From Tsukamurella tyrosinosolvens (GTDB lineage Bacteria; Actinomycetota; Actinomycetes; Mycobacteriales; Mycobacteriaceae), in NCBI RefSeq assembly GCF_900104775.1, contig NZ_FNSA01000003.1, positions 1,302,001 to 1,366,000 of the forward strand: a stretch of DNA of 64,000 nt, read 5' to 3'. A model generated the notes under the pieces. The model ran no database searches. It had not been told where the DNA came from and was given only the letters and a program-made list of their open reading frames with translations. This document shows, one piece after another, positions 9,940 through 20,355 of this stretch. A program made the translations under genes and the position numbers. The stretch's first letter is position 1, and each line of letters opens with the position of its first letter.

Positions 9940-11544
9940 ATGAGTGTCATTACGGCAGAAGAGTATCTCGACGCACTCGCGATGTTCGAACAGGTGACGG
10001 ACCGACTCGCCGCTGCCGATCCCGTGATGCTGTCCTCACAGCAGGTGCTCGACAGCCTTCGCCGGCTGGAGACGGCCGCACGCACGGTTCCATACAGCCA
10101 GAACCTCCTGGCCGGGGTCGCCTTCGAGCAGGGGTTGCCCGCGGAGCTCGGCTATACCGGCCTGAAGGAACTCCTCGTCGACCAGTTGCGGCTCGCCGGG
10201 GCAGAGGCGCGCGATCGGATGCACGGCGCGCACAACCGCGTGCCGCGCCACGCCCGCGGCTTCGCGCCGGAACCCAGGTACGAACTCATCGCGGAGGCGC
10301 AGCGCGAGGGCCGGATCTCCGAGCGGCACGCGACCGCGATGGGGCGCATCCTCGATACCTGCTACCGGCTGAACGGCAGCGATCTGGACGATCTCGAGGA
10401 GATCCTCGTGACGGCGGCGGAAAGCGTTCCGCCGGAGGACATCGTGGTGATCGGCAAGCACGCGGTCGCTCTCCTCGATCCCGACGGGGCGGAACCCGAC
10501 CAGGACCGCATCCGCCGCTCGCGCGAGCTGACCGTGAGCGCCCAGGGCGACGACCTCATGTCCGACATCGGCGGTGCCCTCTCGCCCGAGTGTCGCGCCC
10601 TGCTCGACGCAGTGCTGGAGAAGTTCGCTCGCCCGGGTGTCGTGAATCCCGACGATGCTGCGGCTCCCGTCGACCTGGGCGACGCGGACGCGATCCGCGA
10701 CGCCGCCGCGCGGGACAAGCGCACCGCCGCGCAACGCAACCACGATGCGCTGGCGCACGCGCTGGGCGTGGCGATCGGCTCGGGCGAGCTCGGCAGCCAT
10801 CGGGGTCTGCCCTGCATCCCGATCATCACCCTGGGGATCGATCAACTGGAATCCGAGACGGGGATCGCGACCACCGCGACGGGCGGCAGGCTCCCCGTCG
10901 AGGACGCGCTGCGGATGATGGGAGCCAACCCCAAGTACGTCCTGCTGCTCGACCTCGCCTCGCGCCCGCTGTTCCTCGGCCGCGAGAAGCGTCTCGCCTC
11001 CGCGGATCAGCGAATCGCTCTGTACGGCGCCGAGAAGGGCTGCACCGCACCCGGATGCGACGCACCCGCGACCCGGTGCCAGGTCCACCACATCACCGAA
11101 TGGGCCGACGGGGGCGCCACCGACATCACGGCGCTCACCCTCGCCTGCGACGCCCACCACGGCAAGGTCGTCCCCGACCTCACGGAGAACCCGCGCGGGT
11201 GGGAGACGATCACGATCCCGCAGGGCGAGCCGTACGCGGGGCGGACCGGCTGGCGCCGCGGCGCCGACCCCGCCGGCGTCCACCGCGTCAACCACCGGCA
11301 CCACGCCCGGGAGCTCCACCGCGAGGCGCTCGCGCGCTGGCGTACCCGGTGCGCGCAGTTCCGGGACGCGTGGGCCGAGCAGGATCTTCGTCGCCAATCC
11401 GAAGACTCCTCCGCCGACCACGAGGCGATCGCGAGGATCCTCGACGGTCCACACGGCCCGCCGCTCCTCGAGCGCCTGCTCGCCGACCACGATGCCGACA
11501 CCGCCTGGTGCGCACCGTCGAACGACGATGTCCGCGCGGCCTGA
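9940..11544 (+). CDS. DUF222 / 13E12-type HNH endonuclease-like protein
   Basis: About 534 residues. The N-terminal two thirds is the helical DUF222 region typical of the 13E12 repeat family, which is multicopy in mycobacterial and related genomes. The C-terminal part holds an HNH motif with a Zn knuckle: CTAPGCDAPATRCQVHHI, then a WADGG turn and LACDAHHGKV. HNH nucleases cut DNA with one divalent metal; the biological role of 13E12 proteins is not established. An AGGGG box at 9926-9930 fits the ATG at 9940 better than the GTG at 9931. Stop is 4 nt from the convergent FUSC gene. The copy looks intact. Confidence 0.85.
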   Translation: MSVITAEEYLDALAMFEQVTDRLAAADPVMLSSQQVLDSLRRLETAARTVPYSQNLLAGVAFEQGLPAELGYTGLKELLVDQLRLAGAEARDRMHGAHNRVPRHARGFAPEPRYELIAEAQREGRISERHATAMGRILDTCYRLNGSDLDDLEEILVTAAESVPPEDIVVIGKHAVALLDPDGAEPDQDRIRRSRELTVSAQGDDLMSDIGGALSPECRALLDAVLEKFARPGVVNPDDAAAPVDLGDADAIRDAAARDKRTAAQRNHDALAHALGVAIGSGELGSHRGLPCIPIITLGIDQLESETGIATTATGGRLPVEDALRMMGANPKYVLLLDLASRPLFLGREKRLASADQRIALYGAEKGCTAPGCDAPATRCQVHHITEWADGGATDITALTLACDAHHGKVVPDLTENPRGWETITIPQGEPYAGRTGWRRGADPAGVHRVNHRHHARELHREALARWRTRCAQFRDAWAEQDLRRQSEDSSADHEAIARILDGPHGPPLLERLLADHDADTAWCAPSNDDVRAA

Positions 11545-11548
11545 GAAG

Positions 11549-13177
11549 TCAGAACCGGCCCCGCCAGGCGGCCCCGTCGGGGAGCGGTGCGTCCGGCGCG
11601 GCCGTCCAGAACGCGGAGGCGAGGTCGTAGCCGTCGTGCACCAGCGCGGCGCGTGCCGGCCATCGCTCCGCCGTCCACGCGGGCTCGTTGTGCATCGAAT
11701 CGATGCCCGCGCGCACGCCGCCCTCCAACTCGAAGTGCAGGTGGCGAGCCGCCTCCCGGGCGGGCGGGGCGCTCGCCGGCGCGGCGACGTCGGCGAGTTC
11801 GACGGCCGCGCTGCGGATCCGGCGGTCGGTCCAAGCGAAGGTCCGACGGTGCGCGCCCGGGTCCAGCAGGTACATCGCGAGCAGCGCGATCACCACGCCG
11901 ACCAGCGTCTCCAGCAAGCGGTCGCGGATCACCGGGCCCGCCGCGCCGCCGGTCATGCCGGCCCCGCTCGCCAGCAGGGCGACCGGCGTGATCACCACGA
12001 CCGCCGCGGCGTAGTTGCGGACGATGAGGATCTCGATGGAGAACTGCAGCACCGCGACCACCGCGATGAGGGCGTAGCCCTGCGGTGCGGCCGCATGCAG
12101 CGCCGCGAACAGGACGAGGCCCACCGCGGTGCCCAGGAACCGGTGCAGCGCCCGCACGGTTCCATGGACCCGGTCGACGCCGGTCTGCAGCACCACGAGG
12201 GCGCTGATCGCGGCCCAGTGCGGCCGCTCGAATCCGAGGGCGAGGCTCACTCCGCCCGCCACGATGCACGCGACGCCGACCCGGCCCGCGGTGATCGCCG
12301 CGTGCGAGGACGGGCTCAGCGAGCGGCGGAGCCGATAGGCGATCGTGGGCCGCAGCCGGGACGTCGTGACCGCGCGCGTCGGATCGGCCTCCGTGTCCGC
12401 GTCGTCGGAGGACGCGGCGGCGAAGCGCCGGTTGGCATCCCGGAGGTCGGCCAGCACCGGTGCGTCGGCGGGGCGATCGGCGGCCCGCGCGTCGTCCATC
12501 GTCGACCACGCCGCGACCAGGGCGGACCCGGCGGCGTGCCGGCGCTCCGCGGACGGCGGAGCGTCGGAGGCGAGGTAGGCGTTCACCGCACCGATCGCGC
12601 GCCCCGCGGCCTCCCGCTGCGGCGCCGACGGGTCGACGAGCGCTCCGGACATCGAGACGAGCACCGACGAGACCGCACCCAGCGCGGCGCCGGCGACCAG
12701 CATCGCGGGATCGGCGCCGGACTCCACCGCGATCAACGCGCCCGACCCCACGAGGGCGAAGAACAGCGCGCCCGGCGGGCCGAGGCGCAGGCCGTCGACC
12801 ACGAAGACGGCGGCGACCGCGGGTAGCACCGTCATCAGCACGGCGCAGGTCTTGAGCACGACGCCGCCCGCGGGCATCGCCCACCCGATCGTCGCCCCGA
12901 GGGCCACCGACGCCAGCAGCGCGAGCCCCGCAGCCGCGACCACCTGCGCGCGGACCCGGTAGGCGCGGCCCTCGCCGTACAACACGGCGAAGGCGCCGAA
13001 CGTCGTGAACAGCGCGGACCCGCCGTGTCCTGCCGCGACGAGCAACGCCCCGGGTATTCCGACCGCGGCCGCCGCCCGCAGGCCGGCGCGCCACCGCCAG
13101 ACCGGCGCACCGTCGGCGAAGACGAGCGAGCGGACCCGCGCGACGCGGGGCGGGGGATCGGGGAGTGGTTCGGTCAC
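11549..13177 (-). CDS. FUSC-family membrane protein (aromatic acid exporter-like)
   Basis: A 542-residue protein with the FUSC layout: an N-terminal block of about six hydrophobic helices (residues about 28-190), a hydrophilic middle segment with helical regions, and a second block of about six helices (about 285-430), ending in a soluble tail. Typical FUSC motifs such as HWAAISALVVLQ occur at the start of the second block, and RFLGTAVGLVL follows. Family members are linked to export of aromatic acids or to resistance; substrate here is unknown. Start GTG at 13177. The gene is convergent with the 13E12 protein (4 nt gap), so it probably has its own promoter near 13178-13226. Confidence 0.8.
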   Translation of the reverse strand: MTEPLPDPPPRVARVRSLVFADGAPVWRWRAGLRAAAAVGIPGALLVAAGHGGSALFTTFGAFAVLYGEGRAYRVRAQVVAAAGLALLASVALGATIGWAMPAGGVVLKTCAVLMTVLPAVAAVFVVDGLRLGPPGALFFALVGSGALIAVESGADPAMLVAGAALGAVSSVLVSMSGALVDPSAPQREAAGRAIGAVNAYLASDAPPSAERRHAAGSALVAAWSTMDDARAADRPADAPVLADLRDANRRFAAASSDDADTEADPTRAVTTSRLRPTIAYRLRRSLSPSSHAAITAGRVGVACIVAGGVSLALGFERPHWAAISALVVLQTGVDRVHGTVRALHRFLGTAVGLVLFAALHAAAPQGYALIAVVAVLQFSIEILIVRNYAAAVVVITPVALLASGAGMTGGAAGPVIRDRLLETLVGVVIALLAMYLLDPGAHRRTFAWTDRRIRSAAVELADVAAPASAPPAREAARHLHFELEGGVRAGIDSMHNEPAWTAERWPARAALVHDGYDLASAFWTAAPDAPLPDGAAWRGRF

Positions 13178-13226
13178 CTATCCATTGGATCACTGTGCCG
13201 TCCCGCCGGCATCGCCGGCGCGGGGC

Positions 13227-13529
13227 TCAGGACACAGGCGGCGGCACGCTGTCGTCGCCGCGCGGGATCGGCAGCCCGGTGGTGCGGTAGGTCTTGTCGT
13301 ACTCGGCCTTCCAGCGCGGCCAATCCAGATAGGGGCCGCCGCCGAGGCGCCCGCGGTAGCGCCGGTACTGCCCGCGTGCGGTGCGGAGCGTGTTGCGCGA
13401 CTGCCGTGCGGCGCGGCGCGCCTCGTAGAGCGCGTTCCACAGCTCGCGCTCGGAGAGCGGCCGCGGCGGGTCGGCGAAGATCCGTCGGTTCAGCACGTCG
13501 GCTCCAGACGTCGGGGCGACTCGGTCCAT
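13227..13529 (-). CDS. small basic hypothetical protein
   Basis: A 100-residue protein rich in Arg, with a predicted helix (SERELWNALYEARRAARQSR) followed by RTARGQYRRYRGRLGG and a Trp/Tyr-containing C-terminal part (YLDWPRWKAEYDKTYRTTG). No signal peptide or transmembrane segment. The Trp/Tyr spacing and the ordered helix suggest a real gene rather than a chance frame, but I do not recognise a family. It lies on the same strand as and just upstream of the FUSC gene, so they could be cotranscribed. The start is uncertain because no ribosome-binding site precedes the ATG at 13529. Confidence 0.55.
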   Translation of the reverse strand: MDRVAPTSGADVLNRRIFADPPRPLSERELWNALYEARRAARQSRNTLRTARGQYRRYRGRLGGGPYLDWPRWKAEYDKTYRTTGLPIPRGDDSVPPPVS

Positions 13530-13647
13530 CGTGGACAGGATCTTCAGCGTATCGAATTCGCCGCCTGCGATACTGCGCGCACGCGCGTGCGCTCTACGAA
13601 ATGTGGGAGAGGCCCGCGAGGCAGTGCCTCAGCGGCGCAGATGAAAG

Positions 13648-13720
13648 TGCCCCCGGCAGGATTCGAACCTGCGGCCTTTCGCTCCGGAGGCGAACGCTCT
13701 ATCCCCTGAGCTACGGGGGC
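13648..13720 (-). tRNA. tRNA-Arg (anticodon CCG)
   Basis: On the minus strand a full cloverleaf can be folded: acceptor GCCCCCG pairs with CGGGGGC, the anticodon stem TTCGC/GCGAA encloses loop CTCCGGA with anticodon CCG, and the T arm is GCAGG-TTCGAAT-CCTGC. Discriminator base A; the CCA tail is not encoded. It reads CGG. It is divergent from argS, 76 nt apart, placing an arginine tRNA next to its synthetase gene. Confidence 0.95.
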
Positions 13721-13784
13721 GCAGGGCGTAGCAAGGTTAGCGCATAGGGCAGGCCCGGCGGAAACCGGGCGGTCAGGCGCACCC

Positions 13785-13790
13785 TAGGAT
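13785..13790 (+). promoter_or_regulatory. -10 box for leaderless argS transcript
   Basis: TAGGAT ends 6 nt before the GTG at 13797. No ribosome-binding site lies between, so the argS-lysA-hom-thrC-thrB message may start at the first codon. Confidence 0.55.
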
Positions 13791-13796
13791 GGACCG

Positions 13797-15449
13797 GTGA
13801 CTCCCGCTGACCTTTCGGAACTCCTGCACGCCACCGCGACCACCGTGCTCACCGAGCGCGGCCTCGACGCTTCCGTGCTGCCCGAACGCGTCATCGTCGA
13901 GCGGCCGCGCAACCCCGAGCACGGCGACTACTCGACCAACGTCGCGATGCAGGTGGCCAAGAAGGCCGGCGTCAACCCGCGCGATCTCGCGACCTGGCTC
14001 GCCGCGGCGCTCGGCAACGCCGACGGCGTCGACGAGGCCACCGTCGCCGGCCCCGGCTTCCTCAACATCCGCCTCGCCGCGGACGCGCAGAACCAGCTCG
14101 TCGCGAGCATCCTTGAGCAGGCCGGCGCGTTCGGGCACGGGACCGCGCTCGACGGTGCGCTCATCAACCTCGAGTTCGTCTCCGCCAACCCGACCGGACC
14201 CGTGCACCTGGGCGGCGCCCGCTGGGCCGCGGTCGGCGACAGCCTGGGCCGCGTGCTCGAGGCGCAGGGTGCCGAGGTCACCCGCGAGTACTACTTCAAC
14301 GACCACGGCGCGCAGATCGATCGCTTCGCCCGCTCGCTCGACGCCGCCGCGCGGAACGAGCCGACGCCCGAGGACGGCTACGCCGGCGACTACATCGGCG
14401 AGATCGCGGCCACCGTCGTCGCGGGGCGCCCCGGGATCCTCGACCTCCCCGAGGCCGACCGGATCGAGGCCTTCCGCGCCGACGGCGTCGAGCTCATGTT
14501 CGCGCACATCAAGCGCACCCTGCACGAGTTCGGCACCGACTTCGCCGTGTTCACGCACGAGGACGAGATGTTCAGCTCGGGCCTCGTCGAGAGCAGCGTC
14601 CAGCAGCTCAAGGACAACGGCAACCTGTACGAGCAGGACGGCGCGTGGTGGCTCAAGGCCACCGACTACGGCGACGACAAGGACCGTGTGGTCATCAAGT
14701 CGGACGGCAACGCCGCCTACATCGCGGGCGACATCGCCTACATCAAGCACAAGTTCGATCGCGGCTTCTCCCTCGCGATCTACATGCTCGGCGCCGACCA
14801 CCACGGCTACATCGGCCGGCTCAAGGCCGCCGCCGCCGCGCTCGGCTACGACCCCGCGCGGATCGAGGTGCTCATCGGCCAGCTGGTGAACCTGGTCAAG
14901 GACGGCAAGCCCGTCCGGATGAGCAAGCGCGCCGGCACCGTCATCACCCTCGACGACCTGGTCGAGGCCGTCGGCGTCGACGCTGCGCGCTACTCGCTGG
15001 TGCGGAGCTCGGTGGACACCTCCATCGACCTCGACCTCGACCTCCTGGCCCAGGCCAGCAACGAGAACCCCGTGTACTACGTGCAGTACGCGCACGCCCG
15101 GCTCTCGGCGATCGCCCGCTCGGCCGCCGAGCTCGGCATCGAGGCGTCGACGGAGCACCTCGGCCTGCTGGACCACGCCCGCGAGGGCGACCTCGTGCGC
15201 ACCCTCGGGGAGTTCCCCGCGGTGGCCGCGGGTGCCGCGAATCTTCGCGAGCCGCACCGCATCGCGCGCTACCTCGAGGAGCTGGCCGGCGCGTACCACC
15301 GCTTCTACGGCGAGTGCCGCGTGCTGCCGCTGGGCGACGAGGAGCCGACCGATCTGCACCGCGCCCGCGTGGCGCTGTGCGCCGCCACCCGCCAGGTGCT
15401 CGCGAACGGCCTGGCGCTCGTGGGTGTTTCGGCACCCGACCGGATGTGA
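13797..15449 (+). CDS. argS: arginyl-tRNA synthetase
   Basis: A 550-residue class I synthetase that charges tRNA-Arg. The N-terminal Add-1 domain (about 1-110) carries [15 protein letters not shown], the HIGH box appears as [11 protein letters not shown] near residue 140, followed by [11 protein letters not shown]-like [11 protein letters not shown], and the KMSKS box is [10 protein letters not shown] near residue 373. The DALR anticodon-binding domain forms the C terminus, ending in GVSAPDRM. First gene of a probable operon with lysA 13 nt downstream. It is transcribed divergently from tRNA-Arg(CCG), a substrate of the enzyme. GTG start supported by the -10 box 6 nt upstream. Confidence 0.97.
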   Translation: MTPADLSELLHATATTVLTERGLDASVLPERVIVERPRNPEHGDYSTNVAMQVAKKAGVNPRDLATWLAAALGNADGVDEATVAGPGFLNIRLAADAQNQLVASILEQAGAFGHGTALDGALINLEFVSANPTGPVHLGGARWAAVGDSLGRVLEAQGAEVTREYYFNDHGAQIDRFARSLDAAARNEPTPEDGYAGDYIGEIAATVVAGRPGILDLPEADRIEAFRADGVELMFAHIKRTLHEFGTDFAVFTHEDEMFSSGLVESSVQQLKDNGNLYEQDGAWWLKATDYGDDKDRVVIKSDGNAAYIAGDIAYIKHKFDRGFSLAIYMLGADHHGYIGRLKAAAAALGYDPARIEVLIGQLVNLVKDGKPVRMSKRAGTVITLDDLVEAVGVDAARYSLVRSSVDTSIDLDLDLLAQASNENPVYYVQYAHARLSAIARSAAELGIEASTEHLGLLDHAREGDLVRTLGEFPAVAAGAANLREPHRIARYLEELAGAYHRFYGECRVLPLGDEEPTDLHRARVALCAATRQVLANGLALVGVSAPDRM

Positions 15450-15462
15450 GAGGCCACCACTC

Positions 15463-16836
15463 GTGAGTGAACTGGACCGGGCCGTCTGGCCCGCCCACGC
15501 GCGCCGGGAGGCCGACGGTGCCGTCTCCGTCGCCGGGGTGCCCGTCAGCGCGCTCGCGGCCGAGTTCGGCACGCCGCTGCTCGTGATCGACGAGGACGAC
15601 TTCCGCGCCCGCTGCCGCGGCATGCGGGAGGCCTTCGGCGAGGACGCCGCGGTGCACTACGCCTCGAAGGCGTTCCTGTCCATGGAGATCGCCCGTTGGG
15701 TGCGCGACGAGGGGCTGAACCTCGACGTGTGCAGCGGCGGCGAGCTCGCCGTGGCGCTGCGCGCCGGCTTCCCCGCGGAGCGGATCGCGCTGCACGGCAA
15801 CAACAAGTCGGTCGCCGAGCTCGACTACGCCGTCGAGTCCGGCATCGGCCACGTCGTGGTGGACTCGCTCTCCGAGATCGCGCGGCTCGACGCCGTCGCG
15901 GGGGAGCGGAACGCGGTGCAGGAGGTGCTGATCCGCCTCACGCCCGGCGTCGAGGCGCACACCCACGAGTTCATCTCCACCGCGCACGAGGACCAGAAGT
16001 TCGGCTTCTCCTTGGCCTCGAACGGGTCCGATTCCCCGGCGATGAAGGCGGTCGCCGCCGTGTTCGCCGCCGACAACCTGCGCCTGGTGGGCCTGCACAG
16101 CCACATCGGCTCGCAGATCTTCGACGTCAACGGCTTCGAGATCGCCGCCCGCCGCGTGCTGGAGCTGCTGCGCGACGTGGTCGCCCGCTTCGGCGCGGAG
16201 AAGACCGCGCAGCTGGGCACCATCGACCTCGGTGGCGGGCTGGGCATCTCCTACACCTCGCACGACGACCCGCCGCCCGTCGCGGATCTCGCGGCCAAGC
16301 TGCGGCACATCGTCGAGACCGAGTCCGCCGCGCTGGGGTTGGCGACGCCGCATCTGGCCGTCGAGCCGGGCCGCGCCATCGCCGGGCCGCCCGGGATCAC
16401 GCTGTACGAAGTGGGCACCATCAAGGACGTCGCGGTCGACGCCGCCTCCGCGTCGGACGGGGCCGCGGCGCAGGGGTTCCGGCGCTACGTCTCCGTCGAC
16501 GGCGGCATGAGCGACAACATCCGCACGGCCCTGTACGGCGCGGAGTACACCGCCGTCGTGGCGAGCCGCGACCCGCAGGGCGCGCCCGTGCTGTCCCGCA
16601 TCGTCGGGAAGCACTGCGAGACCGGCGACATCGTGGTGCGCGACACCGTCACCCCCGGCGACCTGGCGGAGGGCGACCTCCTGGCCGTCGCCGCCACGGG
16701 GGCCTACTGCTATTCGATGTCCAGCCGCTACAACATGCAGCCGCGACCCGCGGTGGTGGCGGTCAAGGACGGCGCGGCGCGGCTCATCCTGCGCCGGGAG
16801 ACCGTGGACGACCTGGTGAGCCTGGAGGTGCTCTGA
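15463..16836 (+). CDS. lysA: diaminopimelate decarboxylase
   Basis: A 457-residue PLP enzyme that converts meso-diaminopimelate to L-lysine, the last step of lysine synthesis; diaminopimelate is also a peptidoglycan building block in this order. The PLP lysine is K69 in HYASKAF. Other fold-type III motifs are [25 protein letters not shown], the phosphate-binding DLGGGLGI and EPGRAIAG. The second active-site part is SVDGGMSDN and [11 protein letters not shown] at 15463 follows a GAGAGG site; the upstream in-frame region overlaps argS and is not used. The stop overlaps the hom ATG by one base (ATGA), implying translational coupling. Confidence 0.97.
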   Translation: MSELDRAVWPAHARREADGAVSVAGVPVSALAAEFGTPLLVIDEDDFRARCRGMREAFGEDAAVHYASKAFLSMEIARWVRDEGLNLDVCSGGELAVALRAGFPAERIALHGNNKSVAELDYAVESGIGHVVVDSLSEIARLDAVAGERNAVQEVLIRLTPGVEAHTHEFISTAHEDQKFGFSLASNGSDSPAMKAVAAVFAADNLRLVGLHSHIGSQIFDVNGFEIAARRVLELLRDVVARFGAEKTAQLGTIDLGGGLGISYTSHDDPPPVADLAAKLRHIVETESAALGLATPHLAVEPGRAIAGPPGITLYEVGTIKDVAVDAASASDGAAAQGFRRYVSVDGGMSDNIRTALYGAEYTAVVASRDPQGAPVLSRIVGKHCETGDIVVRDTVTPGDLAEGDLLAVAATGAYCYSMSSRYNMQPRPAVVAVKDGAARLILRRETVDDLVSLEVL

Positions 16837-18170
16837 TGACCGAATCCGCACAGCAGAGGGAACTGGGCGTCGCCCTCCTCGGCATGGGCACCGTGGGCAC
16901 CGAGGTGGCGCGCATTCTCGTGGAGAACGCCGACGACCTCGCGGCGCGCGTCGGCGCGAACCTCGTCATCCGCGGGATCGCCGTGCGCGACACCGGCAAG
17001 GACCGCGGCCTGAAGGCCCTCGGCCTGAAGAAGAGCCTGCTCACCGACGACGCGGAGGCGCTCGTCGGCCGCGACGACGTCGACATCGTGGTCGAGGTGA
17101 TGGGCGGCATCGAGCCCACCCGCTCGCTCATGCTCAGCGCCTTCAAGGCCGGCAAGTCGGTGGTCACCGCGAACAAGGCGCTGCTCGCCGAGTACACCGG
17201 CCAGCTCGCCGACGCCGCCAACAAGGCCCGCGCCGACCTGTACTTCGAGGCGGCCGTGGCCGGCGCGATCCCCGTGATCCGCCCGCTGCAGCAGTCCCTC
17301 GCGGGTGACAGCGTGGAGCTGGTGGCGGGCATCGTCAACGGCACCACCAACTTCATCCTCTCCAACATGGCGGAGAAGGGCGAGGCCTACGAGACCGTGC
17401 TCGCCGAGGCGGGCCGCCTGGGCTACGCCGAGGCGGACCCGACCGCCGACGTCGAGGGCTACGACGCCGCGTCGAAGGCCGCGATCCTCGCGTCGATCGC
17501 GTTCCACACGCGCGTCAAGGCCGACGACGTCCACCGCGAGGGCATCACCGGCGTCACCGCCGCCGACATCGAGGCCGCCAAGGCCTTCGACTGCACCATC
17601 AAGCTGCTCGCGATCTGCGAGAAGTTCACCGATGCCGAAGGTGCACAGCGGGTCTCGGCGCGCGTCTACCCGGCGCTGGTGCCCGTCAAGCATCCCCTCG
17701 CCAGCGTCGACGGCGCCTACAACGCCGTCTTCGTGGAGGCCGAGAACGCCGGCCGCCTCATGTTCTACGGCGCCGGCGCGGGCGGCGCCCCCACCGCGTC
17801 CGCCGTCATGGGCGACCTCGTCGCCGCGGCCCGCAACAAGGTCGTCTCCGGCCGCGGACCGCGCGACTCGGCGTACGCCAAGCTGCCCATCGCGCCGATC
17901 GGCGAGGTGCTCACCCGCTACTACGTGGCGATGGAGGTGGCGGACCGTCCCGGCGTGCTCAGCGCCGTCGCGAACGAGTTCTCGGCGCGGAGCGTGTCCA
18001 TCAGCACGGTCCGCCAGCAGGCCGACACCCCGGACCAGGGCGCGCGGCTCGTGATCCTCACCCACAAGGCACCGGACGCGGCCCTCTCGGCCACCGTCGA
18101 GGCCCTGAAGAACCTGGACGTGGTGACCGCCGTGTCCTCCGTGCTCCGTCTGGAGGGAACCAATGACTGA
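16836..18170 (+). CDS. hom: homoserine dehydrogenase
   Basis: A 444-residue enzyme that reduces aspartate semialdehyde to homoserine with NAD(P)H, the branch point towards threonine, methionine and isoleucine. The N-terminal Rossmann motif is [15 protein letters not shown], the catalytic domain contains [19 protein letters not shown] and [22 protein letters not shown], and a C-terminal ACT domain (about 355-440, starting [18 protein letters not shown]) is the usual site of threonine feedback control. There is no fused aspartokinase. ATGA overlap with lysA and an 8-nt overlap with thrC show a tightly coupled operon. Confidence 0.97.
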   Translation: MTESAQQRELGVALLGMGTVGTEVARILVENADDLAARVGANLVIRGIAVRDTGKDRGLKALGLKKSLLTDDAEALVGRDDVDIVVEVMGGIEPTRSLMLSAFKAGKSVVTANKALLAEYTGQLADAANKARADLYFEAAVAGAIPVIRPLQQSLAGDSVELVAGIVNGTTNFILSNMAEKGEAYETVLAEAGRLGYAEADPTADVEGYDAASKAAILASIAFHTRVKADDVHREGITGVTAADIEAAKAFDCTIKLLAICEKFTDAEGAQRVSARVYPALVPVKHPLASVDGAYNAVFVEAENAGRLMFYGAGAGGAPTASAVMGDLVAAARNKVVSGRGPRDSAYAKLPIAPIGEVLTRYYVAMEVADRPGVLSAVANEFSARSVSISTVRQQADTPDQGARLVILTHKAPDAALSATVEALKNLDVVTAVSSVLRLEGTND

Positions 18171-19251
18171 CGCCGTGCACCAGCCCTGGCCCGGGCTGAT
18201 CGAGGCCTACCGGCACCGTCTGCCCGTGTGCGACACGTGGGAGCCCGGCTGGGCGCCCGTGACCCTCCGCGAGGGCGCGACCCCGCTGCTGCCCGCCACG
18301 GCGCTCTCCGAGCTCACCGGCTGCGACGTGCACCTCAAGGTCGAGGGCCTCAACCCCACCGGTTCCTTCAAAGACCGGGGCATGACCATGGCCGTCACCG
18401 AGGCCAAGGCCACCGGCAAGAAGGGCGTGCTCTGCGCGTCCACCGGCAACACGTCCGCCTCCGCCGCGGCCTACGCCGCCATCGCCGGCATCGAGTGCGC
18501 CGTGCTGGTGCCCGCGGGGAAGATCGCCATGGGCAAGCTGGCCCAGGCCGTCATGTACGGCGCCACGATCATCGAGGTCGACGGCAACTTCGACGACTGC
18601 CTCGAGCTGGCCCGCAAGACCACCGCCACGTTCGACACGATCGCCCTGGTCAACTCGGTGAACCCGGTGCGCATCGAGGGCCAGAAGACCGCGGCCTTCG
18701 AGATCGTCGACGCGCTCGGCAAGGCGCCCGACGTGCACGCGCTCCCCGTCGGCAACGCCGGCAACATCACCGCCTACTGGCGCGGCTACAGCGAGTACTT
18801 CGCCGACGGGATCAGCGGATCGCGCCCGCGGATGCTCGGCGTGCAGGCCGCCGGCGCCGCGCCGTTGGTCAACGGCGCCCCGGTCAAGGACCCCGAGACC
18901 ATCGCCACCGCCATCCGCATCGGCAGCCCCGCCTCCTGGAACCAGGCCGTCGCCGCCAAGGACGAGTCGAACGGCCAGTTCCGCGCCGCGACCGACGAGA
19001 AGCTGCTCGAGGCCTACCGCCTCATCGCCAAGACCGAGGGCGTCTTCGTCGAGCCCGCGTCGGCCGCGTCCGTCGCCGGCCTGCTCGCCGCCACCGCGGA
19101 CGGCTGGATCGAGAAGGGCTCCACCGTGGTCTGCACCGTGACCGGCAACGGCCTCAAGGACCCCGACACGGCGCTGAGCAGCCTGCCCGAGATCGCGCGC
19201 GTCGGCATCGACCCCGTCGCCGTCGCCTCCGCCATGGGCCTGACGGAGTAG
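18163..19251 (+). CDS. thrC: threonine synthase
   Basis: A 362-residue fold-type II PLP enzyme that converts O-phosphohomoserine to threonine and phosphate. The PLP lysine is K70 in [11 protein letters not shown]; the cofactor-phosphate loop is visible as [12 protein letters not shown] and the adjoining [15 protein letters not shown] contacts the pyridine ring. The length matches the short bacterial form without an N-terminal allosteric extension. It overlaps hom by 8 nt and is followed by thrB after 8 nt, giving the order hom-thrC-thrB known from mycobacteria. Confidence 0.97.
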   Translation: MTDAVHQPWPGLIEAYRHRLPVCDTWEPGWAPVTLREGATPLLPATALSELTGCDVHLKVEGLNPTGSFKDRGMTMAVTEAKATGKKGVLCASTGNTSASAAAYAAIAGIECAVLVPAGKIAMGKLAQAVMYGATIIEVDGNFDDCLELARKTTATFDTIALVNSVNPVRIEGQKTAAFEIVDALGKAPDVHALPVGNAGNITAYWRGYSEYFADGISGSRPRMLGVQAAGAAPLVNGAPVKDPETIATAIRIGSPASWNQAVAAKDESNGQFRAATDEKLLEAYRLIAKTEGVFVEPASAASVAGLLAATADGWIEKGSTVVCTVTGNGLKDPDTALSSLPEIARVGIDPVAVASAMGLTE

Positions 19252-19259
19252 CCGCGGCC

Positions 19260-20270
19260 GTGTCACCCGCCTCGAACGCCCCGCTCGTCCTGCCCGTCGG
19301 CCTGAAGGCCACCGTGACCGTCCCGGCGTCCAGCGCCAACCTCGGCCCCGGCTTCGACACCCTCGGCCTCGCGCTGGGGCTCTACGACGACGTCACCGTC
19401 GAGACCGTGGACCCCGAAACCGACGGTGACCTGACCGTCGCGATCACGGGGGAGGGCGCCGACGAAGTGCCGACGGACGACCGTCACCTCGTGGTCGTCG
19501 CGCTGCGCCGGACCCTCACCCACCTCGGCGTCACCGCGCCCGGGCTGCGCCTGACCTGCGTCAACCGCATCCCGCACTCGCGCGGGCTCGGCTCCTCGGC
19601 CGCCGCGGCCGTCGCCGGGATCGCGGCCGCCGCCGCCCTGGCCGCCGACGCCGACGCGCCCCGCGGGCTCACCACCGACGAGATGGTCCAGCTGGCCTCC
19701 GAGTTCGAGGGGCACCCGGACAACGCCTCCGCGAGCGTGCTCGGCGGCGCGGTCGTGTCCTGGACCGTGCCCGCGGTGCCCGTCCCCGACGTGGCCGGCT
19801 ACCGCGACCACGCCGCGGCGAGCGCGGCACCGTCGGCGCCCCTGCACTACGGGGCGCGCCGCGTGGACGTGCACCCCGACATCCGGGCCTACGCCTTCGT
19901 CCCCGATGTGCAGTCCTCCACCTCGGTGACCCGCGGCATGCTGCCTCGGCTAGTGCCCCACGCCGACGCCGCGTTCAACGCCTCGCGCGCCGCGCTCATG
20001 GTGCTCGCGCTCACCGCGCACCCGGACCTGCTGCTCGACGCCACCGAGGACCGGCTGCACCAGCGGTACCGGGCCGCGTCGATGAAGGAGTCGTCCGCGC
20101 TGGTCGAGCGGTTGCGCGCCGCCGGTGTGGCCGCCGCGATCTCCGGCGCCGGGCCGACCGTCCTGGCCCTGACCCCGCAGGCGCTGCCCACGCGCCTCGC
20201 CGACGCCGCCACCGAGGCCGGCTTCACCGTGCGGGAACTGCCCGTGGCCGACGGGGTCGTCCGCAGCTGA
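19260..20270 (+). CDS. thrB: homoserine kinase
   Basis: A 336-residue GHMP kinase that phosphorylates homoserine to O-phosphohomoserine, the substrate of ThrC. Motif 1 is VPASSANLGPGFDTLGLALG, the ATP-binding GHMP loop is IPHSRGLGSSAAAAVAGI, and motif 3 is AAISGAGPTVLAL near the C terminus. The GTG at 19260, 8 nt after the thrC stop, is the best start: it places the first strand at normal distance and no earlier in-frame start is free of thrC. Last gene of the argS-to-thrB run, followed by a hairpin and the rho promoter. Confidence 0.96.
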   Translation: MSPASNAPLVLPVGLKATVTVPASSANLGPGFDTLGLALGLYDDVTVETVDPETDGDLTVAITGEGADEVPTDDRHLVVVALRRTLTHLGVTAPGLRLTCVNRIPHSRGLGSSAAAAVAGIAAAAALAADADAPRGLTTDEMVQLASEFEGHPDNASASVLGGAVVSWTVPAVPVPDVAGYRDHAAASAAPSAPLHYGARRVDVHPDIRAYAFVPDVQSSTSVTRGMLPRLVPHADAAFNASRAALMVLALTAHPDLLLDATEDRLHQRYRAASMKESSALVERLRAAGVAAAISGAGPTVLALTPQALPTRLADAATEAGFTVRELPVADGVVRS

Positions 20271-20271
20271 T

Positions 20272-20290
20272 CCGCACGCGGCGCGTGCGG
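20272..20290 (+). terminator. hairpin after thrB, weak terminator candidate
   Basis: CCGCACGC and GCGTGCGG form an 8-bp stem with a 3-nt loop directly after the thrB stop. There is no T-run, so it would act poorly as an intrinsic terminator or may mark a Rho-dependent end or RNA stability element. Confidence 0.45.
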
Positions 20291-20326
20291 GATGTGTGCG
20301 CGGATGGGGAAACCCGGGGGCGGTGA

Positions 20327-20355
20327 TTGCCGGGCGCCGGGACCCGCGCTATCAT
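20327..20355 (+). promoter_or_regulatory. promoter of rho
   Basis: TTGCCG (-35, 20327-20332) and TATCAT (-10, 20350-20355) with a 17-bp spacer, one of the best sigma-A-like promoters in the window. It would give a leader of about 275 nt before the rho GTG. Confidence 0.65.

Noticed and set aside
13773-16851. long minus-strand frames opposite argS and lysA
   Set aside because: Sense strand carries complete synthetase and decarboxylase motifs.
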